A stretch of 64,000 nucleotides of DNA from Pholis gunnellus (GCA_910591455.2 OU342821.1:1193501-1257500), one strand, 5' to 3'; numbered from the stretch's first letter, positions 10,910 through 23,799 are shown. Notes: generated by a model not told the origin, from the sequence alone. Program-made: numbers and translations.

Positions 10910-13879
10910 CTGACCATTTTATTATACGAAAACACCTCTACTCTTTACAGCATCCCTTCCCTGTTCTTACATGTATTGAGAGATTTGATGAAAATGTTTT
11001 ATAATCCCATGATCAGAAAATAAAAAGAGATAATTCTTTAGAATGTAAGAAAGCGAGTGTTGTTGTCATTTTTCTCTTCCTTTGAGCGTCCAGACTGATC
11101 GATGAGTCTGCTACGATGCTGCATTCATGCTCAATGGTTGTATTGGATAAAATGACCCCTCTAATCGGAAGCCAGCCTCTGAACGCAGGACTCACTGTCG
11201 GCTACAAACTGTTCTCACTGCTCATGGCTTCACCTACGAAAAAGTTACACGTTATTTGTGTATAATACATGTAATCAATTTGTATGTAATCCATGTAATC
11301 CTGAGCCACGACCGGTGATTTAGTTTAAAGAGTCCGCGTAGGGAGGAGGTTGAGGTTGACGGAGGGGTCAAACAAACACAGGACTCTCACAAAGGAAGTG
11401 CTGTATGAAGACATATTTAACTCTTGTAATTGGGAGCTTTGACCTCCAATAATTCTTTAGTTGGTAACACTTTAGACCCCACAATGTAGCTTTCATAAGC
11501 AGTGTGTATACAATAAAAGATCATTTAGAACAAGCCACACTCAGCATTAATGTAGTTATGTGTTGACACAAATATTAGTAAACACATATATCTACATTAA
11601 ACACCAATAGTTTGTAGGCAGATTGGAAACTGTTAATGTGTTTTTAGTTTTGGGCGTTTTGGTGAATGTAACTTTCAGCTCTGTTTGTGGTCTCCACCAG
11701 CTCATTGATGACGGGGGCTACCAGACAAGGTGCCACCTGCCCTCTTTCTGCGGCTCTCCATGTCCCTCCTCCTCCTCTTGACAGACAGTCCCGGTCTGAC
11801 TCTCTCCCACGCCTCCAAAACAACAAAACAAATCAAAACACGGCAGCATCGCGCTGTCTGCCGGGTGTCATTTCAATTTCGCCAGTGACGCCCAGACACA
11901 TCTTCAAAGCACCTGAAGAGGACGCATTTAATGAAATCCAGCTCAATAACACCTGTTTGATATGGAGAGAGAGATGGGGGGGCGACGGAGCGTTGCACCA
12001 GCCTTTGAGATTCATACTAAAGTATATCTTTCTATCTATATATATACATGGTTATAGAATAGAATAGACTAAATCCAATATATATATATGGTCCAGCGCC
12101 ATAGATCATGGCAAGGCCTGGTTCTGGAGACACCTCCTGTAGCAGGAAGTACCTTAGAAGACCTTTTGAGTGTTTAGCATGGTGTTTATATTTCTGTCTG
12201 TGGACAGTTTTTGTCACCGCAATAGCATCACAACTGTGAGAGATGCACAAAACTCTACAGGTGTGGAGTTATGTTAAGGTTGAGTTGGAAGATGGATGTG
12301 GTCTGAGCCCCCCCCCATCGGTGATCCAATCAGAAGCTGGCTTCTGGTTTTTCCTCCTTTTGGTTACGTAACTTACGTTCTTTACTGACACCACGTATGT
12401 ACGTTAAGTCACAAACAGAAACTGACACGCCGTCCCTGAAACTTCCAAAAGTGACGCTAGAGATGAACCTAGAGCGTCACACTCTGAAGCTTAGGACCGC
12501 TGACCAAGCGTCTGTATGTGACGACTTGGGAGTGAGAATGTGTTTCTTCAGCAACAGCTTCCCCTTTACCTGGGAGTAGGGTTAGCTGCTAATGCTAGTC
12601 TTTTATCTGTCTTTTTCTTTTACTGTTGTCACTGTCAGCCACACCTTTCTTTCTTAAATGAGAAGTTTGTGGGGCCACCAGCATATTTTATGATTCCACT
12701 GCTCACTTGGAAGAATGCAGTCCTCTGGAATCATACAGCGGGCATGTTTTATTTACATTTTACATTTTGATAATATCAACATTGTCAGTGATTTGCACAT
12801 AGACTGTCAATGAAAAATACATTTTTACTGTATTATTGTTTAATTTATCCCAGTGGATTTATATAAAGTGAAACCGTATTTGTTCTACCTTGAAGTGTTC
12901 TTTTGGAATGTTCTGAGTGATTCTCACTGAGGATTGGTAAATAGGCATTTGTTTTAGAGGCTCTGTCATTATTTCCTGGCAGCTTTATACTTTGTTAAAT
13001 TAATAAAATGATAAGTCAGATTTCTGAGTTTGTGATGTTGAAAGCATAGCATGCATGTAGGGTGAGGACACCAAACTGGTAGAAGATTTCAGCTCCACAA
13101 TATGCATCAGTTAATCTGCACAAATCTGTATAGAAATATGCCTCGTGTTGTTTCAAGCAGCGTCCTGAGAAGTCATCGAATGTCAATTAACTTTATTCAT
13201 ATGATGTTTGCGGTCTGTTTTGGTTCACTGCTTTAGTTTGGCTTCCACCCCCCAAGTTTTTTCTCATAATCATAATCTCCCATCAGATCAATCTTCCCCT
13301 CTCTACCATTAAAATCTCTCTCGCTCTGCATACAAACCCACAACGAAGCGAGAGGGAGAGACAGAAGGCGGGAGGAAAATATTTATCTCCTCTCCTCTCC
13401 CAGCAATTTTTGCAACGTCGGCCTCTATTGATTTGAGAAAGTGGAAGGTCATCCATATACTGTGTGTGTGTGTGTGTTCGTCCTCGCCTATATCGATTGG
13501 TTAGAGGTTGGAGTTTGTACCTCACCGCCTACGCCTAAACCTGTCACCCCGCTGTGTGTGTGTGTGGGTGAGTGTGTGTGAGAGCGTATGGGTGTGTGTT
13601 GTCACTTCCAACATCGATCCCTTTGTGATGAAACACCTTCCCATCAGCGCCTTCATTATCACTCAGCAGGAGGCGGAAGAAAGAGGAAGTGTGTATGTGT
13701 GTGTCTGTACGTCCTCTTCACGTATTGAACGAATTCCCCTCTTCAAAGAGAGCAGAGTTCCAAGAAATGTTAAAAGAAAAATGATTGTTTCACTCGCTCT
13801 GTTTTCAAATTTGACGGAGTTCAGTTGCTCCCCGCAGCTCTGGAGGTTCATCCATCACAGCCCTTGCTCATTTATCCTG

Positions 13880-14280
13880 GGCCGTGGATAATTCCTGGAC
13901 ACCTGCAGCTCGTGGCTTGTAAACTCAGGGCAGTGGGTAATCCCTTGACGGCTGCATCTTGTGCTCGTTTAGACAGAGCGGGGGGGGGGATCCTGTATGA
14001 CTGTAGCTTGATCTTATTTATACAGCAATGGATCACTTCTGGACAGCTCCAGCTTGTGCTGGTTTCTACAAGGTAGTGGATCATTTCTGGACGACTGCAG
14101 CTCAAGCTCATTTATACAAGTCAGCGCATTGCTCCCCGACAGCTGCAATCTGTGCTCATTTGTACAGGGCAGTTGATAAGTTCTGGACGACCGCAGCGGA
14201 CTGCTCGTTCATGCATGCTCGGTTTACACAGGGCAATGGATAATTCCTGGATGACTGCAGATCATTTACTGCGGGCAGGA
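13880..14280 (+). repeat. Degenerate tandem array with a 48-bp unit
   Basis: Aligned units carry GTGGATMATTTCTGGACGAC, then TGCAGCT, TGTGCTCATTT and ATACAGGG. Matching points fall at 13884, 13934, about 13986, 14028, 14076, 14124, 14172 and 14236, so the central units are exactly 48 bp apart and the last is 64 (48 + 16). A lone further unit lies at about 14798-14850. Because 48 is a multiple of 3, the open frame at 14028-14243 reads as a 16-residue repeat (DHFWTAPACAGFYKVV, DHFWTTAAQAHLYKSA and so on). No promoter or splice context supports coding. Confidence 0.75.
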
Positions 14281-14319
14281 GATCAGTGGTTACGTTAGAA
14301 GCATTGAATGTCTGTCCCC

Positions 14320-14321
<2 letters not shown>

Positions 14322-14350
<29 letters not shown>
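14322..14350 (+). repeat. (GT)n microsatellite
   Basis: Uninterrupted GT dinucleotides. Confidence 0.9.
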
Positions 14351-14352
<2 letters not shown>

Positions 14353-17289
14353 AGCAGCAAGTGGGAGAGCAAACAGGCTAAATGCTACTAATATTGAAGC
14401 AGAATGTTTTGTTACACAGAACAAACTTGTAGAGTATGCATTTATAAGGGCATAGAAAGGAAAGATGAACAGAGACTCGACCGTGCGGTCACTTTTCGTG
14501 TCAACGCACACGACGCGGATGAATGATTTTTCCATCTTTGCTCGGACAGATGACTTCTCTTGGGCGTTTCAGTTTTGTTCTGCTGCCACATGGAGTCACC
14601 AGACTCTAAACGTGGGATTTCTCGATCCTACAAGCACTTTTCAACCTTTAACAGGGGGAATCCTGCATGCATGTGTTCCTTCTGCACCAGTCCATCGAAA
14701 TGAAGGTCGGCCTTCAGATTTTTCCGTCATTTTTAAAAGAATTCAGTCAATGATATAATTTTGTCTGCAAACTCTGCAGTGAACTCTGCGAACTCTGCAG
14801 TGGATCATTTCTGGATGACAGCGGCACCTGCTCCTTTACATGCATATTTATAGTGGTGCTCAAGCAAAGAGATAGATGCATTCAGTCAAAAAAATAGAAA
14901 TTAGTTTTTTCAGAGACACAATTTTGGGTCGGTCCATAGCTTTTTCCATTCCACCACTCTTTGTCCAGTAACTATCCAGGGAACCACAATGCTCCAAACA
15001 ATAGATCTAAAGGGGAGGCAATTAAGCTGCTTTTTATGTCCGTTCCACACAAAAGATGCTCACATTATGATATGAAAATCCATCTTCAAGTCCAGTTTGC
15101 AACCCCTGGTGACAAACATACACATTCCAAAATAGTCTCTGTGTCACAAGACAAATTTAACTTTCCTGTAAAAGTTTGTCAAAATCCACAAGAAACTCAA
15201 ACTTCCTGCTATGATTCATTTTATTTTATCTTACGCTGTCAGTCCATGATTTTGTAGTTTGAAAACATTCAAAACATGAGGTATGAAAATGTAGAGTGAG
15301 ATAAGAGAAGAAGGCTTTACATCTGGTAGAAAGCGGAGATAGGGAGAATCTGAGGCAAAAAAAAAAAAAAAAACATGAAAGGAAGTGAGATAAAGCATGA
15401 ATCTGTTTTCACGTTACGCTCTGGGACACTAAGCAGCAAAAATCCTTCATATGATTTATTATTAATACACGTATTCACTCTTTCTGAACTACTACTGTTC
15501 ATATAATTATAATGATTACTAGCGCTAGCCTCAGTGCAAACGGCTCAGTCTCTAATCTGTAACGGTGACCATTTTGAAAGACAAAAACATGGCGGATTCC
15601 CAGCATTAGTCTCTGTGAGGTCAGCTTACGTAGGACATAGGTGACCAGTGGAGAGACTTAGCAGCGTTACCTCTGATCTCCTCGCCGCTACATTCAAATG
15701 CAGTCAGTTAAAACTTTGACCTTTCAATGAGATGACTGCTGTGTGTGATAACACCTGAAAGTGACCCCTGATGGACGATGCTAAGCCCTAAACCAGGACC
15801 ACGATACAGACAGCAGTATGACATTTCACTACCCATCAGCTCATAATATGAAGTATGTGCAAAGCGCTGCAAATGCAAACTCACACAATGGCAAGAAATT
15901 GTTTTAGCCACTTATAAGTTGGGGAAAATTGATAAAACTACAATTACTCCAATTTAAGAAAGGTATTGCATTGAGGTCTATTTAAGCCAGGGGGCTGTTA
16001 GTTAGATACAGGACAAATACTACTGTGATGTTATACGTCCAACTTTATTGATCTATTTATATATTTTAAGAAATGGTTATGCCAGGTGCATTTTGAAGTA
16101 AACATAACTTTCTATTTCTTGTGTTCACTGGCAACGGTGGTGTTTTGTGTTGCCTTAAAAATACAAATATTCATACTTTAGTTCTCACAGGCTGAAATTG
16201 TAGGAAAACAATATACATTGGAATTTAATTTTTTTTTCAGTATGATTCATTTGAGACCTTGCTGTTGCATCTAAGTTGTATATAGATGTATATTTTAGGA
16301 GACAGTTTCCTTTCTTTGCTGACGATACACTAACTTTGACTTTTTCAGACTGGTACTTTGGACCTGTGGTGTGTTATGTTGTGATGAACGTTAACAGCAC
16401 TCGGTGGTCTACACTCAAAGAACCAGTGATTATTACAGGCTGATCATGCTGTTAGCTCAGCCCTCCAAGGTCACCGCGGTGTGGGCTTGGCTTTTTTGGC
16501 ACTGATGAGGGTCTCAGAGTTCGGGGTGTGAGCTGTGTTTCCTGCTTTCACAGTAAAAAACCTCCAGGGCTTCAGACACAGAAAATGCCACATTGCACTA
16601 AAAACTCCTGGAATTACTGACTGTAACACAGAGCTTTTACTGAAAACACACACATGGCCTTCAGGTTCAGCCAATGTACACACACTCTCAGCTTTCACAG
16701 TGAATTATTACAAAGGTAGAAACACACACACTGTCATGGGCAATTTACATTCACAGGCACACACAGAGCTTTCACCACAAATCAGACGACACTACACACC
16801 CCATGCCTCACAGTCCAACATATAGGCTCATCTTGTTGTTTCTGCCTTAAAGTAGGGAAAGTTTTAGTTTAGTCTTTTAGTCTCTCAAGAAAAACAAACC
16901 TCCCACCAACAACTCCAAAGCTGTCTCATTTATATGTTTGGTCTTGTTTCTTTAACATGTGTTGAAATATAAATGTAAAATGACTCTTTGAGATTGGGCG
17001 ACTTGATTCTGAGCAAGCTCGATACAAGTTAGAAACATCCCATCAGCCAGCCTGAGATGCAGTGCAGCTTTTAGAGACAGGTTTAAGTTGGCCTTTGTAA
17101 AACTCTTTTGGATGAATTCCGCAATTTGGATTTCTACTGAAAGGCGCAAGAAGGTGTCCGATTATTCATAGTAGCTTGATTATCATCATTTGAATTCTGT
17201 TTACTGGGATATCTTTTGGCCCACACTACAAATGTGATGCTGGCACAAAAAACAACTATGCGTTATGCCTTAGTCCCCTAGAATGTAAG

Positions 17290-17745
17290 AAGGAAATGGA
17301 CGTAGACGTGACGTCACCCTTTGGTTTGTGGACTACAGTTTTGAAACTCGAGTCTGACATTTTGTCCGTCGCCATCTTGTTTTTTGGCGACCAGAAGAGA
17401 TGGGATTAAATACAACAAAACACTGAGTAAGTCATTTTTACAAAATGTAAGAATAAAACCCACTATGAAAGGGTTAAAGTTCTAAGTAAAAAACGCAGAC
17501 AACTCCCAGTCTGGACAACGCTGTGGTAGTGACCTGTCAATCACAGTAGCCCCGCCCTAAAACATACTCTGTTTGATTTTCTATTTGACTCTAAATGGAC
17601 CATCATTTACTAAATAAACATCATGCTGTATTAAAGAACAATAAACTCATGTTTACAATGTTTACTGAGGGAATAAATCAAGTAAGAAGTAGAGTCATTT
17701 ACTCATAGACTTCTATACAACCAGAAGAGTCAGTAGAGAGAATGC
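17290..17745 (-). repeat. Dispersed repeat family F1, copy b (inverted)
   Basis: It matches copy a in reverse orientation: the TTTGGTTTGTGGACT end, then CCTGTCAATCACAGTAGCCCC, TTGACTCTAAATGGACCATC, GGGAATAAATCAAG and AGACTTCTATACAACCAGA. It contains a perfect CRE palindrome TGACGTCA at 17309-17316. The CCAAT box beside it is mutated (CCTTTGG). Confidence 0.8.
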
Positions 17746-18114
17746 AGGTTTAATGCGTTCCGTAGTGTCAGAAGCAGAGGTTGCTGCCTGGTTTGTCCTT
17801 CTCTTAATACATTGACTTCCCTACGCAGATTTAAATCCTTAAAAATCCCCACAAATATAGTGCTTTGTTCTTCATAACGGGTAACTGATTGCCTAAAACA
17901 GCTGAGCACTGGTGTTTTTATAAACACACTGGAGGATATAAAGCATTTGTTAAGGACTATTTTCAGCTGAGGGTTTATTCACATTTGATGATCTAGTGAG
18001 TCAAAATACATTGTAACGTGTGGGCTCATGGTAATGTAACACAGGGCAACAGTTAGGTTCATTGATGTGGTTTTAGTAGCTTGTAGATGACAATGAAGTT
18101 CTACGGCAGAAAGG

Positions 18115-18119
18115 ATATA

Positions 18120-18189
<70 letters not shown>

Positions 18190-18190
18190 A
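18115..18190. repeat. (TA)n microsatellite
   Basis: About 75 bp of alternating T and A, with single interruptions near both ends. Confidence 0.95.
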
Positions 18191-18435
18191 ATGTACCCTA
18201 AATGTCAAAAGAAGACGCTATCTCATTAAAGTGTTGTGTATTCTAACCTCTAGTATATGTTTTTTCTACGTGCCTTAATTCAACTTCCATCCATTAAATT
18301 CGGTCAAACTGTGCACACACACCCATACACACTCAAGATTCTAGAGATTTGACTCAGACACCCACAGCCCCAGTGGTGGAGATTTACAGGAATAAGTATC
18401 CATTTTAAAGGAATTTAAAACTAGAGGGCAGAGAG

Positions 18436-18437
<2 letters not shown>

Positions 18438-18473
<36 letters not shown>
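18438..18473 (+). repeat. (GT)n microsatellite
   Basis: Uninterrupted GT dinucleotides. Confidence 0.95.
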
Positions 18474-18476
<3 letters not shown>

Positions 18477-18869
18477 AGACATTTTTAACGGCAGCTGGCT
18501 GAAATGAGCCCTGAAATTGAGTGCAGAGAAAGAGAGAGAGTGAGGGGGAGAGGCAGTATGAATGTGAAGCAGAGTGAAGCTGAAGCGAGTGAATGAGCTC
18601 AGCAGTCTTCTTCTGCATAAATAGAGGTTAAAAAAGAGAGTGAGAGTGAGGGAGAGGGGGGGAGAATATTTATCAGAAAAATGAGCAAAAGAGATCTTGT
18701 CTGTACTTGTTTGAAATATCGGAGGTCCTCCTGAATGCTATACTGCATTAGCACTAAAGAGAGTAGACTATGAGTTGGTATAAACCCTTGCAGTGTGAGC
18801 AAAAGTTAAGTTGTATTTGATTTTAGTTTTTCATTTGTACAACAGAAGCTAATGAGACGCTGCTATTTG

Positions 18870-19030
18870 TCTTTATAATCAGCAGCAGCAGCAGCAGGTA
18901 GCAGCAGTGGTAGCAGATATCACCAGCAGTTGACTGCAGCGCAGCAGTCAACTGAAGTAGCAGGTGTAAACGTGAAGCAGTAGCAGTTAGCAACAGCCGT
19001 GGAAGCAGAACGCAGCAGCGACAGCAGTAG
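18870..19030 (+). repeat. Imperfect CAG/GTAGCA trinucleotide repeat
   Basis: A run of pure AGC at 18881-18897 is followed by interrupted AGCAGT, GTAGCA and CAGCGC units. It contains the inverted pair CAGTTGACTGC and GCAGTCAACTG around 18925-18955. It resembles in composition the much longer array at 50766-52232. Confidence 0.8.
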
Positions 19031-19553
19031 CGGATTAGATAGTAGGACTGGGCGATATGAGGATATATATCACTAATGATATCAAAATGCCAATCGCTTA
19101 TGTTTTTTCGATGTCGCTCTAAATATTGTATCAACCAGAGGTCTAACTATGTTATGTCAATATTTGCCACAGTATGCCACACCGTGGTCCCCAACTACAG
19201 TCATATTTTGAGTACAGGCAATACATTGTCATTAACCAGCACAATGTGCCTTTTTGTTTTCTTGACCTTAAACGGACTACAGACTACTGCACACAGACCT
19301 GTGTTAACACTGTGTTTAGTTTGTCGGCACTGACATATAACAGTTAACAGGCAAATGAAAAAATGTGTGGACAAGCACCCCACCCACAGGTAACACAGAT
19401 AATAATTTGATATACTGTATATGAATGTTTGAGGCTATCACGTTACGTGTTCATTTAAAAAACTGCTGTTTACACCTAACCTTGGTTATGACAATCAAAG
19501 TGTCTATTTATGTATCAGTTATAATTTCCAGTGCATTTATTTTTTTTATATAA

Positions 19554-19590
19554 CACACACGCAGACACACACACACACACACACACACAC

Positions 19591-19662
<72 letters not shown>
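19554..19662 (+). repeat. (CA)n microsatellite, about 110 bp
   Basis: CA dinucleotides with single interruptions near 19563 and 19590. Confidence 0.95.
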
Positions 19663-19664
<2 letters not shown>

Positions 19665-20079
19665 CACATTTGTGGTAGAAACCTCAGAGCTGAAACCAAA
19701 CTCCCCTAAAGATCATTCAGGCAGCAGAAACAATATAAATGCAGAACAGCTTGTAGAAAATGGACAGAGTGATAGAAAAAAACAAAACATGGAGGCTTTG
19801 TGTTTGTGTGAGTGTGTGTGTGCGTGAGCGTGCACACCGGTATCATCGGCCGTCTGGCAGACTGCAGTGTTATTTTCAGTACTTATTCAGATTGTTTTCC
19901 AGCTCTCTTTCTGTGGTGTCTGACTCTATTATTTAGCCTACCCGTCTATTTTCGGCAGAGTGACGCTTTACTGCTCAGCGCCGGCTCGGCTTTTGGGGCT
20001 GGGTCACCGAGCAGGAACAAATCCGCCCTTCACACCCCGAAATGTCATCTCACTGAGACGAACGGAGGTGTGTTAACAC

Positions 20080-20425
20080 CCCCTCTGTTTCCATCTACCT
20101 TTCTTTTTTTCCTACAGTTCCTCCCACTGTTCATTCCCTTCGCCTCCTCGCCTTTCCTCCTCTTTCTTTTCTTGTATTGTTTGCTCTTTTTCTCTCCTCC
20201 CCTCATTTCCTTCCCCTCTTTCTTCTTTCACTTTCTACATTTCCTCCTCTGTCTTATTTTTCTTCATTCTGGTCCTCTCTTTATTTCCCGCCACATCCTC
20301 TTGTTTCTCTCCTCCATCTCCTCTTTTTCTTCCTCCCTCTCATCCTCTTTTTCTTCCTCCCTCTCATCCTCTTTTTTCTCTTATTTATCCCTCCTTCTCC
20401 TCCTCTGTCTTTCTTTTCACCATGT
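20080..20425 (+). repeat. Pyrimidine-rich tract with CTCCTCTTTTTCTTC units
   Basis: About 340 bp with very few purines on the + strand. A unit of about 30 bp (TCTTTTTCTTCCTCCCTCTCATCC) occurs twice in tandem around 20320-20375. Open frames here on both strands are compositional. Confidence 0.85.
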
Positions 20426-20437
20426 CTTATAGTGTGA

Positions 20438-20461
20438 AATGTGTGTGTGTGTGTGTGTGTG
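20438..20461 (+). repeat. (GT)n microsatellite
   Basis: Short uninterrupted GT run; a second one lies at 20724-20748. Confidence 0.9.
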
Positions 20462-21099
20462 TTCAATGAAGTTTTATTGACGTGTACAGACATGTCGGAG
20501 GCATTTAGACCCTGTGGAGAGTCACAACCTTTGACCCCAGGGACAGATTGGATTTTTCTCGGTTTATGATGGAGAGGAGACAAGTGGAGGAGTTGAGGAC
20601 ACTGCCAGTTTGGTTTCAGATCATCAGTTTTCAGTTGGGACTCATTATTTTTGTTGAATGACGACATCTTTATATAACCCCCCCCATCATCAGTTCAACA
20701 CTAATACGTAAGACACCTCATCAGCTGTGTGTGTGTGTGTGTGTGTGTTACATTGATCATTGCTATTTTTCCTGCCTTGGGGACTGTTCTCTGTAGTTGT
20801 ATAATTAGTGGCAACTTCAAAAGAAGAACTACTGTTGATCACACTCATCACACTCATCTCCAGAGGAACTCCAGGCCTTTTTCTCAATCTGCGTTCACCT
20901 CAGTTCACGTGGACTCGTGAAGGTCGTCGAATCCCCGACCCGTGTGCTTATTCATCCACGAAGCAGTTTTCCTCGGCAAGTTTTATCGAGGACATTACGG
21001 GAGCTTACTTCAGCATTCGTATGAAATATACATATGGAAAAAATTGCGCAGTAATTCGTTGATATCCCACAAAATGGTTTTGTGTGTCATCCACGTAAT

Positions 21100-21325
21100 C
21101 ATGAACGAGGAAGTAAAAAGCACACACAGGGGTCCAGCAACCATCCATCTTTCAGGCAGGAGGCCACTGTTTTGTTCCTCACATGGAACCAAAAGTCAAT
21201 GTTGATGTTTTTGTGACGTAACTTGCATTCTGTAGTTACCATGATTATTTTAACTCAAACAACGATCTTCTCCTAAACGCTAAGTCGTTTTGTTGCTTAA
21301 ACCTAACTGTGTCTATCTATCTAGA
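21100..21325 (-). repeat. Dispersed repeat family F2, inverted copy
   Basis: The stretch AAAAGTCAATGTTGATGTTT, then TTTTAACTCAAACAACGATC and TGTTGCTTAAACCTAACTG, is the reverse of sequence found at 40325-40465, 44800-44970, 61590-61760 and 63868-63985, and lies in the same orientation as 45290-45445. The + form contains GTTAGGTTTAGGCAACAAAA and GGGTTAAAATAACTAC. I know it as a common percomorph repeat, class unknown. Confidence 0.7.
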
Positions 21326-21599
21326 AAAGAACATACGCATGTAACGAGTGGAAGTGGACGTGTGCTGCTGGTCCTTCACTGGAAAACGCAGAAAGAATTA
21401 GGAGAAACTTTCATACAGACTGTTATACAAGGATCCCAACATACATTCCTTTTCTACCAGCAGGAAACACGAGCCAAACCCTCACAATTTTTATACTACA
21501 ACCACAATAGTTCACCAAATATAGTCGTGCAATTTTTATATGTATTAGGGTCAAATATGCGGGCAATTTGTCAACAACAAATGCCTTTGAATGTCCAAT

Positions 21600-22065
21600 G
21601 TTTTTCAAACCTTGTATTCTCTCTAATGACCAGGAGGGGGCGACTCCTCTGGTTGTATAGAAGTCTATGAGAAAATGACTCTACTTCTCTCTTGATTTAT
21701 TACCTCAGTAAACATTGTAAACATGAGTTTATGGTCTCAATCTCTAGTTTCAAGTCTTCTTCAATACAGCATGATGTTCATTTAGTACATGATGGTCCAT
21801 TTAGAGTCAAACAGACCATAAAGCAGGGGATGCTTTAGGGGCGGGGCTACTGTGATTGACAGGTCGCTGTATAGGGCGTCTCTACGTCAGTCCTCCGCAT
21901 TCCAAATATGGTGATTTCTGTTCATTGGCTGCAAAAAAACCATGTTGACGGCCATAATCCAAGATCTAGCGAAATCGCCAAACTGGAGGCTTCAAAACGG
22001 CAGTTCACAAACCAATGGGTTACAATGACTATGGTCTATGGTTTTATACTGACTTCTCTATAGCA
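21600..22065 (+). repeat. Dispersed repeat family F1, copy c
   Basis: It follows copy a almost throughout, including GATGGTCCATTTAGAGTCAA, GCATGATGTTCATTTAGTA and CACAAACCAATGGG. The CRE seen in other copies is destroyed here (GGGTTACAATGAC). Confidence 0.8.
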
Positions 22066-23139
22066 TTTTGAACATGAGCATTTTGATAATGATAATGATA
22101 ATTTGAGATTTGTTGCTGCAGAACTGGTTCATCGGATGTTTTATTTAGTAGCTATAGCTCTGCGTGCCTCCATATATGTCTAGATCTCACCACCACACAC
22201 ATTCATTGTTGTTGCAAACACACATTACAGTGATGGAAACAGGTGTAAACATTTGTTGGTTGGTGTCATCATGGATGCTGTTGTCCCAGTTGCGAGTCAC
22301 GCATTCTTGCAAGTTTGGACCGTTGGGTTTAACTTTCCAAGTTGGAAGTTGACGTTCTCGTTATTGAGACAGACCTACACCTTTCCGGCTGTCTTACGAG
22401 GTTCCTTCAAAGTTCCACTCTTATTGGTTCCATCAGTGTCAGTGGCATCTGTCAAAGCGGTTCTTACAGAGGTCCGTGGAAGGAAAGGTCGCTAAGCAGC
22501 GGCTTAGCGCCACAGCAATGTTTTACCATTGGTCAAAATGAATGTCAATCAAAACACTTTCTAGTCGGGGTCGGCGGCTCAAGAACAAGAAGTTTGTAGA
22601 AATCTGTTAAAATCTTAAATGTTGTTTAACATTTCTCACATTGGAATTGAAGCACAGTCCTGCTGATACTGAAATTACCATGATATTGAATATGAAAGGT
22701 GATCCACAACAAAACTATGGCATAATGTAAGCAAGCATAAAGCGGATCAACGGGCGTGTCAAGATCAAAGATGTTCATTTTGTTTTCATTTTCATTCTTA
22801 AGTGCTAGAAAAACATTTACATATTCAGGGAAAATATGTCTGTCATTTGTGCTTTAACTTATTTAGGAATGAATTTAAATGAGTCTATAAAAGCAGTCTT
22901 TCCAAGACCCCATATATCAACTTCTCAAAGGAAAGAAAATCCTTATTTTGAACTACATATTTCAATGTTTCAATGAATCCAGCAAGGCCCTTCATCAGAT
23001 CCTCACATTGTTCTGAGTTTTGAATAAATGTGAGGAGGCAGCGGTGTTTACGTTCAGGTGATTGATATCTGCTGATTGATGACTAAAGTCTTCAGATGCT
23101 CTGCCGCTTCTTTTTCTTGCCTGTGATCTTCTTTACCGC

Positions 23140-23460
23140 TCTTCTTCCTCCTTTTCTTCCTTCTTGTCTCTTCCATGTCTCCTTATCTGCACATCTCATC
23201 CGTCATTTGCTCCTTTTTGTTTTTCTTTTGCTCTGCCTCCCGCACCTCCCCCCTCCGCCTCCACCTCCTCGTCCCTGCTTCTCCCCCCTCCCTCCCTTCC
23301 CTCCCTCCCTCCCTCCCTCCCTCTCCCCTGGATGAACCCGTAAACAGAGGCCACGTCCACTCAGTATAGACCTGCCCACACACCTCCTCCTGCTCCTCGC
23401 CCTCCTCCTGCTCCTTCTGGCACCCCCTTGACTTACTACTCCTCCTCCTCTGATCCCCCA
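23140..23460 (+). repeat. Pyrimidine-rich run with (TCCC)n before the FN1 exon
   Basis: A long C/T-rich stretch including a TCCC repeat at about 23288-23327 and CTCCTCCTG units at 23383-23420. It runs to within a few bases of the acceptor at 23458-23464, so it also acts as the polypyrimidine region of that splice site. The purine-rich complement gives a spurious Glu/Arg/Gly-rich open frame. Confidence 0.85.
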
Positions 23461-23464
23461 CCAG

Positions 23465-23624
23465 TGTCCCCCAGCCCGGGCGTTGCCCTCCCCTCTGCCC
23501 CCCGCGACCTGGTCCCTGTCCTAGTGTCCAGTCGATTTGTCCGACTCAGCTGGCGCCCCCCGGAGGAGACCGGAGGAATCGTGCAGACCTACGGCATTTA
23601 CTACTCCCAGGACGGAGTCGAGAG
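23465..23624 (+). CDS. dcc: dcc exon: Ig4-FN1 linker and N-terminal half of FN1
   Basis: Encodes the linker VSPSPGVALPSAPRD and the first strands of FN1, with VPVLVSSRFVRLSWRPP as in human DCC (neogenin differs: VASLVSTRFIKLTWRTP). The conserved B-strand Trp of FN domains is in LSWRPP. It continues to IVQTYGIYYSQDGVE. The start at 23465 was chosen because it is the AG site that restores phase 1; the nearby AG at 23473-23474 would give the wrong phase. The donor is GAG|GTAAGA and the exon ends in phase 2. FN domains 1-3 act as a spacer between the Ig horseshoe and the netrin-binding FN4-FN6 region (family knowledge). Confidence 0.95.
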
Positions 23625-23799
23625 GTAAGATAGACATTTATTCTCTTGGACTCTGTTCGGTCAGACATGGATTCTGACTCTAAGGAAGCGGTTTCCAACC
23701 TGGAGGTTCGGGAAAACCCACGAACCTCTGTCTACTTTTTCACACTTTCTATTGTATTTTTTCTTGTGAGTGTATTAGATACGCTGGTATTTCATATAG

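Larger units (their letters stand above)
1245..23464 (+). other. dcc: dcc intron between Ig4 and FN1 (22.2 kb)
   Basis: A very large intron with no supported exon. Separate entries cover its mobile elements, microsatellites and tandem arrays. The minus-strand end of a LINE-like repeat is suggested at about 2376-2412 (GATA units followed by a CCCCCAGGGGGAAAT block). Repeat-like DNA starting GTAACACTTTAGACCCC lies at 11466-11640, and the tip of another common fish element (ACTGGGCGATAT) at 19026. The stretches 2420-3290, 5580-6530, 10910-11460, 11640-13430, 14860-17280, 16030-17160, 18230-19020 and 22070-23090 look like unique intronic DNA. Their short open frames show no recognisable domains. 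The intron ends in a pyrimidine-rich run before the acceptor CCACCAG at 23458-23464. Confidence 0.7.

Noticed and set aside
23473..23475. Alternative acceptor AG for the FN1 exon
   Set aside because: It would start the exon in phase 2, which does not fit the phase 1 end of the Ig4 exon. The upstream AG at 23463-23464 does.
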